Shown here in pieces: positions 57,274-64,000 of a stretch of DNA of 64,000 nt. The notes below the pieces were generated by a model. That model was not told where the DNA came from and ran no database searches. It was given only the letters and a program-made list of their open reading frames with translations. Each line of letters begins with the position of its first letter. The first letter of the stretch is position 1. A program made the translations under genes and the position numbers. This stretch comes from JBAXEO01 sp963789515 (GTDB lineage Bacteria > Actinomycetota > Coriobacteriia > Anaerosomatales > JAAXUF01), in contig CAWBKW010000002.1 in the NCBI GenBank assembly GCA_963789515.1, forward strand, positions 744,001-808,000, written 5' to 3'.

Positions 57274-57981
57274 ATGACCGGACGTGACTATCTGACGATC
57301 GGGGAGGTCGTGCAGCGTCTGCAGGGCGCTCATCCCGATCTGTCCATCTCGAAGGTTCGGTTCCTCGAAGAAGAGGGCCTCGTTGCTCCGGAGCGGACCG
57401 CGGGCGGCTATCGCAAGTTCTCGCAGGCCGACGTCGCGCGGGTCGAGATGATCCTCCGACTCCAGCGTGAGTACTTCCTTCCCCTCGCCGTGATTCGAGA
57501 GAAGCTCGCGGACTTCGACCGGGGTCGCATCCCTCCGGAGTTGCAGCGCAGCCCTGTCGGCATGACCGACCCGTTGCCGCTCATCACCAAAGATGACGCG
57601 CCGCTCGCCCTCGAGGACGCCCCGGGGGTGCTGGGGATCCCGGTCTCGTTCCTGAGGGAGCTCGCGGAGTTTGGACTCGTCGTTCCGGTCCGTGGCGATG
57701 AGGGCGAAGCGCTCGATCCCGGAGACGTACAGATCGCGCATGCGGCGTGGGAGCTTCGCAGATTCGGGGTCGAGCCAAGGCACCTGCGCATGTACGAGAC
57801 GTTCTCGGAGCGTGAGGCGGCATTGTTCTCGCAGATCCTCATGCCCGCGTTCCGCCATCGCACCGCCGAGACCCGCCAGAAGCTCGCCGAGACACTGTCG
57901 GAACTCGGCACGTTGACCGACGAGCTCAAGAGCCGGCTGCTTCGCCGCTCGCTGAAGCGGGCGTTCGAGGACATCGGCTAG
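57274..57981 (+). CDS. MerR family regulator, FtsR-like
   Basis: A 235-residue transcription factor. The N-terminal MerR winged helix (YLTIGEVVQRL, ISKVRFLEEEGLVAPERTAGGYRKFSQADVARVEMIL) occupies residues 6-75, and the longer C-terminal part (GVPVSFLRELAEFGLV-like second helix-turn-helix, then a helical end) is typical of the FtsR group next to garA, which activates ftsZ in Corynebacterium and relatives. No metal-binding cysteines are present. Its start follows the FHA gene by 14 bases. Target genes are not visible here. Confidence 0.87.
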   Translation: MTGRDYLTIGEVVQRLQGAHPDLSISKVRFLEEEGLVAPERTAGGYRKFSQADVARVEMILRLQREYFLPLAVIREKLADFDRGRIPPELQRSPVGMTDPLPLITKDDAPLALEDAPGVLGIPVSFLRELAEFGLVVPVRGDEGEALDPGDVQIAHAAWELRRFGVEPRHLRMYETFSEREAALFSQILMPAFRHRTAETRQKLAETLSELGTLTDELKSRLLRRSLKRAFEDIG

Positions 57982-57982
57982 C

Positions 57983-58426
57983 GTGGTCGACCCCGGCGAC
58001 ACCATCAGCCCGGTGACCGTCGATCAAGCGTCAGACCACCCGCCTCTCGACGAGATCGCCTTCGCGCATGCGAGCGAACGTGTGGCAGCCGAGATCCTCG
58101 ACTTCTATCGGATCCGCTGGCAGTACGAGCCTAGGACGTTTCCCATCGAATGGGACGGGCAGGGGAGGGTCATCTCCTCGTTCACGCCCGACTTCTATCT
58201 GAGCGACTTCGACGTCTACATCGAGTTGACGACTATGAGCCAGAAGCTCGTCACCAAGAAGAACCGCAAGGTTCGCCGATTGAAGGAGCTGTATCCGGAG
58301 GTCAACGTGAAGATCTTCTACCAGAAGGACTTCCGTCGCCTTCTCGCTCGATTCGGTGTTGCTTCAGAGGCGGTCGACCACGCGCAAGGGGGCGGCGTGG
58401 TGGCGTCGGACGAGGTTGAGCAGTGA
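57983..58426 (+). CDS. PD-(D/E)XK nuclease-like protein of unknown function
   Basis: A 147-residue protein that resembles the small PD-(D/E)XK nuclease fold: FAHASERVAAEILDFYRIRWQYEPRTFPIEW, then SSFTPDFYLSDFDVYIELTTM, where the Asp of TPDF and the Glu of IELT could be the metal site, followed by a basic helix KLVTKKNRKVRRLKELYP. It starts one base after the ftsR-like gene and overlaps hpt by ATGA-like coupling, so it is part of this gene string. Nuclease activity is only inferred from the pattern. Confidence 0.65.
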   Translation: MVDPGDTISPVTVDQASDHPPLDEIAFAHASERVAAEILDFYRIRWQYEPRTFPIEWDGQGRVISSFTPDFYLSDFDVYIELTTMSQKLVTKKNRKVRRLKELYPEVNVKIFYQKDFRRLLARFGVASEAVDHAQGGGVVASDEVEQ

Positions 58427-58971
58427 TGCAGATACGGCTTCCCGGTGTCTGCGACAGGGTCATGCTGGACGCCGCTTCGCTGCACGCCCGCGTGTCCGAG
58501 CTCGCGACCGAGATCGAGCGAGACTACGTCGGCGAGGACCTGCGGCTCGTGACCGTGCTCAAGGGCGGGCTCTACTTTCTCTCGGACCTCGCCCGCTGCA
58601 TCGATCTGCCGCTCTCGATGGATTTCATGGCCGTCTCGCCCTACTCGGTTGGCAGGGGAGGCGTGGTCCGGGTGACCAAAGACCTCTCAGACGACATCGG
58701 CGGGGCGAGCGTGCTGCTCGTTGAGGACGTTGTGGATACCGGGCTGACCGTCAACTATGTGCTCTCGCTCCTGCGGGCGCACAGTCCGGCGCGGCTCGAC
58801 GTCTGCGCCCTCCTCGACAAGCCCGCACGGCGGATCGCGGAGGTGCCGATCACGTATCGGGGATTCGAGATGTCGGACCGGTTCCTCGTGGGCTACGGCC
58901 TCGACCTGGACGGGCGGTATCGGAACCTGCCGTGTGTCGCCAGTCTCCGCGATGAGGCCGTGCTCGCGTGA
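58423..58971 (+). CDS. hpt: hypoxanthine phosphoribosyltransferase
   Basis: A 182-residue purine salvage enzyme converting hypoxanthine/guanine and PRPP to IMP/GMP. The PRPP-binding motif VLLVEDVVDTGLTVNYVL is intact, LVTVLKGGLYFLSDLAR precedes it, and DRFLVGYGLDLDGRYRNLP closes the active site. The GTG start overlaps the preceding gene's stop, and its own TGA overlaps the K+ channel GTG. Confidence 0.95.
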   Translation: MMQIRLPGVCDRVMLDAASLHARVSELATEIERDYVGEDLRLVTVLKGGLYFLSDLARCIDLPLSMDFMAVSPYSVGRGGVVRVTKDLSDDIGGASVLLVEDVVDTGLTVNYVLSLLRAHSPARLDVCALLDKPARRIAEVPITYRGFEMSDRFLVGYGLDLDGRYRNLPCVASLRDEAVLA

Positions 58972-59963
58972 ATCGGCGATTCTTCTGGGCGCTCGCGATC
59001 CTGCTCGGCGTCTTCGTCACGGGAACGGTCGGCTACATGCTCATCGAAGGATGGGGCCTCCTCGACTCCCTGTTCATGACCACCATCACGGTGGGGACCG
59101 TGGGGTTTGGCGAGGTCCATCCGCTGTCCCCGTACGGACGCCTCTTCACCATCGGGCTCATCATCGCGAGCGTCGGCGCCCTGGGTTTCGCGTTCGGACA
59201 GCTCGTCGAGTTCGTCTTCGAAGGCCGAATCCAGGAGATATTGGAGGGACGACGCATGGAGAAACGGCTTGACAGCCTGTCGGGTCACACGGTGGTCGCC
59301 GGGTTCGGCCGGGTCGGTTCCGTCGTGGCGCGAGCACTCGCCGACGAGGGCGCGCCCTTCGTGATCGTCGATCTCGGTGAGGAGTCTCAGATCGCGGCGC
59401 GCGAGTCCGGCTGGCTCTTCGTACTCGGGGACGCGACCGAGGAAGAGGTGCTGGAGAAGGCGGGTATCCGTCGGGCAGGTAGCCTGGTCACCGCACTCTC
59501 GGCAGATGCGGACAACCTCTTCGTCACCGTGACGGCACGAACCATGAACCCGGACGTCTTCATCGTAGCGAGGTCGTCACACGAGTCGACGGAAGCCAAG
59601 CTGCTCAACGGCGGGGCGAACCGCACCATGACGCCCAACGTCATCGGTGGCCGGCGCATGGCGTCGATGGTGCTGCACCCCACTGTCGCTGACTACCTCG
59701 ACATCGTGACGCGCGGTCAGGGTGTCGAGTTCCGACTGCAGGAGATCGCGCTCCAGGCCGGCTCCTGCTTCGAGGGCAAGACCATCTCGGAGGCACGGAT
59801 TCGGGAGATCACCGGAGCGCAGGTCGTCGCGATCCTGAACACGGACGGCACCGTTGACGCGAATCCGTCGGCGGCGTCGGTGCTGACGGCCGGTGAGCGA
59901 CTGGTGGTCTTGGGCACCGTGGATCAAGTCGCCGTTCTCGCCGAGAAAGCGTGCCCGACGTAG
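58968..59963 (+). CDS. two-helix potassium channel with RCK domains
   Basis: A 331-residue ligand-gated K+ channel subunit. Two membrane helices (residues about 6-25 and 60-85) flank the selectivity filter TVGTVGFGEVHP. The RCK_N Rossmann domain begins TVVAGFGRVGSVVARALADEG near residue 109, and the RCK_C domain ends the protein (LQAGSCFEGKTISEARIREITGAQVVAI). MthK-like architecture, without an internal second start obvious. The nucleotide or ion that gates it is not predictable. It is coupled to hpt by a four-base overlap. Confidence 0.92.
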   Translation: MNRRFFWALAILLGVFVTGTVGYMLIEGWGLLDSLFMTTITVGTVGFGEVHPLSPYGRLFTIGLIIASVGALGFAFGQLVEFVFEGRIQEILEGRRMEKRLDSLSGHTVVAGFGRVGSVVARALADEGAPFVIVDLGEESQIAARESGWLFVLGDATEEEVLEKAGIRRAGSLVTALSADADNLFVTVTARTMNPDVFIVARSSHESTEAKLLNGGANRTMTPNVIGGRRMASMVLHPTVADYLDIVTRGQGVEFRLQEIALQAGSCFEGKTISEARIREITGAQVVAILNTDGTVDANPSAASVLTAGERLVVLGTVDQVAVLAEKACPT

Positions 59964-60059
59964 CGCTCTGCCGATTCGCTGGCGAGCGGTTGCTCGGCGT
60001 GGCTGTCGGATTTTGGGGTACGCTGTCGTGCGACTGATCAACGCTCACGAGGAGGAACT

Positions 60060-60578
60060 GTGGATCTTTCGATGTACATTCGCGACATTCCGGATTGGCC
60101 GAAGGAGGGCGTCGTCTTCAAGGACATAACGCCCCTGCTCGCCAGCCCTGAGGGTTTTCGGACCAGTATCGATACGCTTGCCGATGCGTACGCCGACGCG
60201 GGAGTGACCAAGGTCATGGGGGCGGAGGCGCGTGGCTTCATCTTCGGCGGGGCGCTGGCCTATCGCCTCGGCGCCGGCTTCGTTCCCGCTCGCAAGCCGG
60301 GCAAGCTCCCATGGAGGACGACCTCGGTGACGTACGACCTGGAGTACGGCACCGACTCGCTGGAAGTGCACGCGGATGCCATCGGCCCGGAGGATATCGT
60401 GCTGATCGTCGACGACGTGCTGGCGACGGGTGGCACGGCTGCCGCGAAGGCCGAGCTCGTGACTGAGACCGGTGCCCGCGTTGCGGGTTTCGCGTTCTTG
60501 ATCGAGCTCGACTTCCTGTCAGGGCGATCCAAGCTGCCGGAGGGCGTGGGAATCGTGTCCCTCATCCACGTCGACTGA
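60060..60578 (+). CDS. apt: adenine phosphoribosyltransferase
   Basis: A 172-residue purine salvage enzyme producing AMP from adenine and PRPP. The PRPP site VLIVDDVLATGGTAAAKAEL and GAEARGFIFGGALAYRLGAGFVPARKPGKLP are standard; the N-terminus IRDIPDWPKEGVVFKDITPLL is the family start. GTG start with GAGGAGGAACT immediately before. It is separated by 96 bases from the K+ channel gene. Confidence 0.96.
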   Translation: MDLSMYIRDIPDWPKEGVVFKDITPLLASPEGFRTSIDTLADAYADAGVTKVMGAEARGFIFGGALAYRLGAGFVPARKPGKLPWRTTSVTYDLEYGTDSLEVHADAIGPEDIVLIVDDVLATGGTAAAKAELVTETGARVAGFAFLIELDFLSGRSKLPEGVGIVSLIHVD

Positions 60579-60607
60579 CCGCTCACGTACGGCGAGTTGC
60601 CTGCCGA

Positions 60608-60616
60608 TGCTACAAT
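60608..60616 (+). promoter_or_regulatory. extended -10 promoter before the NlpC/P60 gene
   Basis: TGCTACAAT with TACAAT at 60611-60616, 68 nt before the start codon. No good -35 box is seen. Confidence 0.5.
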
Positions 60617-60683
60617 GGGAGTGTCCGCGGGGCACCGATGGTTCACTCCCTCAATCGTAGTCGAATCGCAGCAGGAGGTCTGA

Positions 60684-61814
60684 GTGCGAACATCGCCTCA
60701 CACCACAGCCGAGCGCGTGCTCGTCACCTTGGCTGTTGCTGCCCTGATGCTGCTCGCATCTGCGCCCGCGTACGCGGCTCCTACGAACAAGGCCATCGAG
60801 GCCAAGCGCGCCGAGGCAGAGGCCGCCGGCAAGAAGCTCGACGAGCTGAACACCGAGGTCGAGCTCAGGTATGAAGAGCTCGCACAGATCGAAGAGGCCG
60901 TGGACAAGACCCGGGCGCAGATATCGGCGGCGGAACGGGACCTTGAACGGGCAACCGCCGAGGTGAACCGTTCCGAGTCGTTGCTCAACCGTCGGGTCAC
61001 GAGCATCTACCGAACCGGCGCCGTCGACATGGTCGCCGTGTTCGTCGGCGCGACCGACTTCCAGGACCTCGTCGCGCGCGTGGACCTGATGCAGCGAGTC
61101 GGCCGCAATGACGCGTCCCTGGTCGTGTCGGTGAAGGATGCGCGCACGCGCGTCGAGACCGCCAAGAGCGCACTGGAGAGCCGTGAGTCCGAGCAGCTCG
61201 CACTGCGTTCGCGGGCTCGCCACAAGCAAGATCAGGTGCAGGACGCCCAGCTCTCCCAGTCGCGCTATCTTGCTTCGATCAAGACGGAACTCAAGAAGCT
61301 CATCGACACCGAGCGCATCCGCCAAGAGAAGCTTGCTGCGGCGCGTGCCAAGGCGCTGGCCGCAGCGCGGCGCGCGGCGGCGGGTGCGAATCAGGGTAAG
61401 GTGCTCCCGTTCGATCCGGCCAAAGTCGGCGCCGGGCATCCCGAGGCCGTTCCGATCGCGAAGCGCTATCTGGGCGTGCGCTACGTGTGGGGGGGCACAA
61501 GCCCATCGGGGTTCGACTGCTCAGGGCTCATGCAGTACAGCTACGCCAAGCTCGGCATCTCCCTGCCTCGGACGAGTCGCACGCAGTTCCACGCGGGGGC
61601 GTACATACCGCCCAACCGTCTTGACCTGCTGAAGCCGGGGGACCTGGTCTTCTTCGGAGTGGGCGGAGACCCGGACCAGATCCACCATGTCGGCATGTAC
61701 GTCGGCTCCGGCGACTTCATCCATGCACCCTCGACCGGCGATGTCGTGCGCATCACTTCGCTCGACGGCCGCATCGCCTCCAGAGGCGACTACGTGGGTG
61801 CTTGCCGCCCCTGA
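60684..61814 (+). CDS. secreted NlpC/P60 peptidoglycan endopeptidase
   Basis: A 376-residue exported cell-wall hydrolase. A signal peptide (residues 1-31, ending ASAPAYAA) is followed by a long coiled coil (about 35-225, rich in Glu/Lys/Arg/Ala) and an NlpC/P60 domain from about residue 252. The catalytic cysteine is in PSGFDCSGLMQYSYAKLG and the histidines in IHHVGMYVG and FIHAPSTG. RipA- and CwlO-like layout; it would cut stem peptides during growth or division, with the coiled coil probably controlling activity. GTG start, GCAGGAGG upstream. Confidence 0.93.
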   Translation: MRTSPHTTAERVLVTLAVAALMLLASAPAYAAPTNKAIEAKRAEAEAAGKKLDELNTEVELRYEELAQIEEAVDKTRAQISAAERDLERATAEVNRSESLLNRRVTSIYRTGAVDMVAVFVGATDFQDLVARVDLMQRVGRNDASLVVSVKDARTRVETAKSALESRESEQLALRSRARHKQDQVQDAQLSQSRYLASIKTELKKLIDTERIRQEKLAAARAKALAAARRAAAGANQGKVLPFDPAKVGAGHPEAVPIAKRYLGVRYVWGGTSPSGFDCSGLMQYSYAKLGISLPRTSRTQFHAGAYIPPNRLDLLKPGDLVFFGVGGDPDQIHHVGMYVGSGDFIHAPSTGDVVRITSLDGRIASRGDYVGACRP

Positions 61815-61873
61815 CGGGTGTTCTGGCTGCCCTTCCGGGAGGGTCCGATCACGGTATCGCCGCCGCTCACGTG

Positions 61874-61882
61874 TGCTATCAT
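61874..61882 (+). promoter_or_regulatory. extended -10 promoter before iorA
   Basis: TGCTATCAT with TATCAT at 61877-61882, 42 nt before the iorA start. No convincing -35 box. Confidence 0.45.
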
Positions 61883-61923
61883 GCGGCCTACGCCGCTCGG
61901 CGGCGACCAGTGAGAGGACGCTC

Positions 61924-63690
61924 GTGAGCCGTACGTTGCTGTCGGGTAATGAGGCCGTTGCACGGGGCGCCTGGGAGGCCGGCGCTATCGTCGGAGTGGG
62001 CTATCCCGGCACGCCGTCCACCGAAACCCTCCAGAGGTTCGCGAGACTCCCCGGTGTGTACGCAGAGTGGGCGCCCAATGAGAAGGTGGCCCTGGAGGTC
62101 GCCGCCGGAGTCTCGCTGGTCGGCGGTCGTGTACTCGTCGCGATGAAGCACGTCGGGCTCAATGTCGCCGCGGATCCTCTCTTCACGCTGGCCTACACCG
62201 GTGTTCGCGGCGGACTGGTGATCCTGGTCGCGGATGACCCCGGCATGCACTCCTCGCAGAACGAGCAGGACTCGCACAACTACGCCGCCTTCGCACGAGT
62301 GCCGATGCTGGATCCGTGCGACTCACAAGAGGCGCTTGAGTTCTCGCGAGAGGCGTTCGAGATCTCCGAGCGCTACGACGTCCCGGTGCTCGTGCGATCC
62401 ACCGTCCGCGTGAGCCATGCGAAGTCCCTGGTGCAGGAGAGCCCGCGCGTGGAGCTTCCCACGCCCGCCGCCTACAAGACCGAGCCCGGGAAGTGGGTCA
62501 TGATGCCCGCGATGGCGAAGCTGCGTCGGGTCGACCTGGACCGTCGCATCGCCGAGCTGGCCGCTTTCGCCGAGAAGACCGAACTGAACCGCATCGAACT
62601 CCGCGACACGAGCATCGGCATCGTGTGCGCCGGCGTCTCCTACCTGCACGTCCGAGAGGCCCTCCAGGATGCGTCGACGCTGAAGCTCGGCATGACGTTC
62701 CCCTTGCCGGTCGAGCGACTTGCGGAGTTCGCCGCGTCGGTCGACATGCTGTATGTCGTCGAGGAAGCGGATGACTACCTTGCCCGATCGATTCGCGCAC
62801 TCGGATTCAAGGTGGAGAACGTGCCGCTGCCCGCCGCCGGTGAACTCACCCCAGGGGCCATCCGCACCGCGTTCGGGATGCCCGGACCGCCCCTCCGGGA
62901 AGCGGACACGTCACTTCCGCCCAGGCCGCCGCTGATGTGCCCGGGCTGTCCCCATCGGCCCGTCTTCCATGCCCTCCGCAAGGCCAGGGCCGTGGTGACG
63001 GGCGATATCGGCTGCTACACGCTCGGGGCGCTCAAGCCGCTGGCCGCCATGGACAGTTGCGTGGACATGGGCGCGTCGATCGGCATGGCGCATGGAGCCG
63101 AGCTTGCGGGAGGTACCGCGGAGCGGCCGCTCGTCGCCGTTATCGGCGATTCGACCTTCGCGCATTCGGGCGTCAGCTCGCTCATGAACACCGTCTACAA
63201 CGGCGGGGGCGGCACCGTCGCCATACTCGACAACCGGATCACCGCGATGACCGGCCATCAGGGCAACCCGATCAACGGCATCACCCTGCAGGAGCGCCCG
63301 TCACACGAAGTCGATCTGGTCGGGCTGGTCAAGGCCCTTGGCGTCAACCGCGTTCAGGTAGTCGACCCCCACGACTTGACCGCGGTGGCGGCTTCCCTGG
63401 CCGAGGAGACCGCCTCGAGTGAGCTATCGGTGATCGTGTTCAGAGCCCCCTGCGCGCTCCTGGTGAAGGACAAGGGCGACCCGTATGCGGTCGACGAGGA
63501 GGCGTGCTCCAAGTGCGGCGCCTGCATCAAGCTCGGCTGCCCGGCCATCGGCAAGGATGAGCGCACATCGCGAGCGGTCATCGACACCGCCCTGTGTGTC
63601 GGATGCGCTCAGTGCGTACAGGTCTGCAAGTACGATGCGATCGTTCACTCCGGGCCGGCGTGCGACTTCAAGGGGGCCGATCTCGGGTGA
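61924..63690 (+). CDS. iorA: indolepyruvate:ferredoxin oxidoreductase, alpha subunit
   Basis: A 588-residue TPP- and iron-sulfur-containing subunit that oxidises arylpyruvates (from Trp, Phe, Tyr transamination) to aryl-acetyl-CoA with ferredoxin reduction. The start LLSGNEAVARGAWEAGAIVGVGYPGTPSTE, the segment CPGCPHRPVFHALRKA, the TPP motif GDSTFAHSGVSSL...DNRITAMTGHQ and the two C-terminal clusters CSKCGACIKLGCP and CVGCAQCVQVCK are all typical. GTG at 61924 has GAGAGGA upstream; the frame is open back into the NlpC gene, but that is not IorA. Its TGA overlaps the iorB GTG. Confidence 0.95.
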   Translation: MSRTLLSGNEAVARGAWEAGAIVGVGYPGTPSTETLQRFARLPGVYAEWAPNEKVALEVAAGVSLVGGRVLVAMKHVGLNVAADPLFTLAYTGVRGGLVILVADDPGMHSSQNEQDSHNYAAFARVPMLDPCDSQEALEFSREAFEISERYDVPVLVRSTVRVSHAKSLVQESPRVELPTPAAYKTEPGKWVMMPAMAKLRRVDLDRRIAELAAFAEKTELNRIELRDTSIGIVCAGVSYLHVREALQDASTLKLGMTFPLPVERLAEFAASVDMLYVVEEADDYLARSIRALGFKVENVPLPAAGELTPGAIRTAFGMPGPPLREADTSLPPRPPLMCPGCPHRPVFHALRKARAVVTGDIGCYTLGALKPLAAMDSCVDMGASIGMAHGAELAGGTAERPLVAVIGDSTFAHSGVSSLMNTVYNGGGGTVAILDNRITAMTGHQGNPINGITLQERPSHEVDLVGLVKALGVNRVQVVDPHDLTAVAASLAEETASSELSVIVFRAPCALLVKDKGDPYAVDEEACSKCGACIKLGCPAIGKDERTSRAVIDTALCVGCAQCVQVCKYDAIVHSGPACDFKGADLG

Positions 63691-64000
63691 GCGTCATCAC
63701 CGTCATGCTCTGCGGCGTCGGCGGGCAGGGGACGATACTCGCCGCCGACCTCCTTGCCAAGGTCGCTACCGCCGACGGACTGGACGTGAAACTCTCGGAG
63801 GTTCACGGCATGTCTCAGCGTGGCGGCAGCGTCGACACCGTCGTGCGCTTCGGCGAGGAGGTCCTGTCCCCCGTGACCGATCCGGGCATGGTCGACCATC
63901 TCGTCGGGTTCGAGTTGATCGAGGCGATGCGGCGGGTGCACTACGTCAAGCCGCAGGGTAGGCTTCTCGTCAATCCTCGGGCGATCAGGCCGTTGCCCGT
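63687..64000 (+). CDS. iorB: indolepyruvate:ferredoxin oxidoreductase, beta subunit (cut by window end)
   Basis: First 104 residues of IorB, running off the window. The N-terminus ITVMLCGVGGQGTILAADLLAKVA and the EVHGMSQRGGSVDTVVRFG motif are the gamma-like fold shared by 2-oxoacid oxidoreductases. It is translationally coupled to iorA by the GTGA overlap. Confidence 0.93.
   Translation, partial: MSVITVMLCGVGGQGTILAADLLAKVATADGLDVKLSEVHGMSQRGGSVDTVVRFGEEVLSPVTDPGMVDHLVGFELIEAMRRVHYVKPQGRLLVNPRAIRPLP

Overview
The window is a G+C-rich bacterial chromosome segment (about two thirds G+C by eye) that looks like an anaerobic member of the Actinobacteria, most plausibly a deep-branching or Coriobacteriia-like lineage. 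The actinobacterial signs are an mIHF gene next to gmk-rpoZ, an RsiG-like c-di-GMP-binding anti-sigma homologue, and a GarA-like FHA gene followed by an FtsR-like MerR gene. The anaerobic signs are two 2-oxoacid:ferredoxin oxidoreductases, an RACo-like corrinoid activator, a split glycine decarboxylase and an ADP-forming acyl-CoA synthetase. The taxonomic placement is inference. No phage, insertion sequence or CRISPR array was seen.

Layout. 0-4.4 kb: YugP-like peptidase, xseA-xseB, a HIT protein and the RACo-like activator, closed by a strong terminator. 5-7 kb: acs. 7-18.8 kb: a complete pyrimidine operon (pyrR-B-C-carA-usp-carB-pyrK-D-small membrane ORF-pyrF-pyrE) behind a textbook PyrR attenuator. 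18.8-22.5 kb: mihF-gmk-rpoZ-thiI and a tRNA-queuosine mannosyltransferase homologue. 22.5-30 kb: a DJ-1/PfpI protein, a membrane ferredoxin, an alpha-oxoamine synthase behind a perfect palindrome, and two tandem membrane GGDEF/HD-GYP proteins. 30-34.4 kb: korBA on the minus strand, coaBC and a DUF190 gene. 34.4-41 kb: tRNA-Pro, a beta-alpha ordered acyl-CoA synthetase, a secreted beta-sandwich protein, a GAF/degenerate-PPM protein, a lipoprotein and corA. 41-48.4 kb: a CDP-alcohol phosphatidyltransferase, a nucleotidyltransferase-mutase fusion, a VanW protein, paaK and an ACT protein. 48.4-56 kb: a degenerate GGDEF protein, dacA, and gcvT-gcvH-gcvPA-gcvPB-lipM. 56-64 kb: rsiG-like, a small helical protein, garA-like, ftsR-like, a nuclease-like protein, hpt, a K+ channel, apt, an NlpC/P60 hydrolase and iorA-iorB (iorB cut by the window end).

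Together the catabolic genes suggest peptide or amino-acid fermentation. IorAB and Kor would turn 2-oxoacids into acyl-CoA with reduced ferredoxin. PaaK and the acyl-CoA synthetases interconvert acids and thioesters, and the glycine cleavage system with its own lipoylation enzyme handles glycine. Cyclic-di-GMP is a recurrent theme (two HD-GYP proteins, one degenerate GGDEF protein, one RsiG-like protein).

A caution for the reader: 18 genes between 10.8 and 51.5 kb carry about 25 single-base reading-frame breaks, 23 of them apparent +1 insertions. Every affected gene has full family length once the extra or missing base is corrected, so I treat these as sequence errors and give the coordinates of the restored gene.
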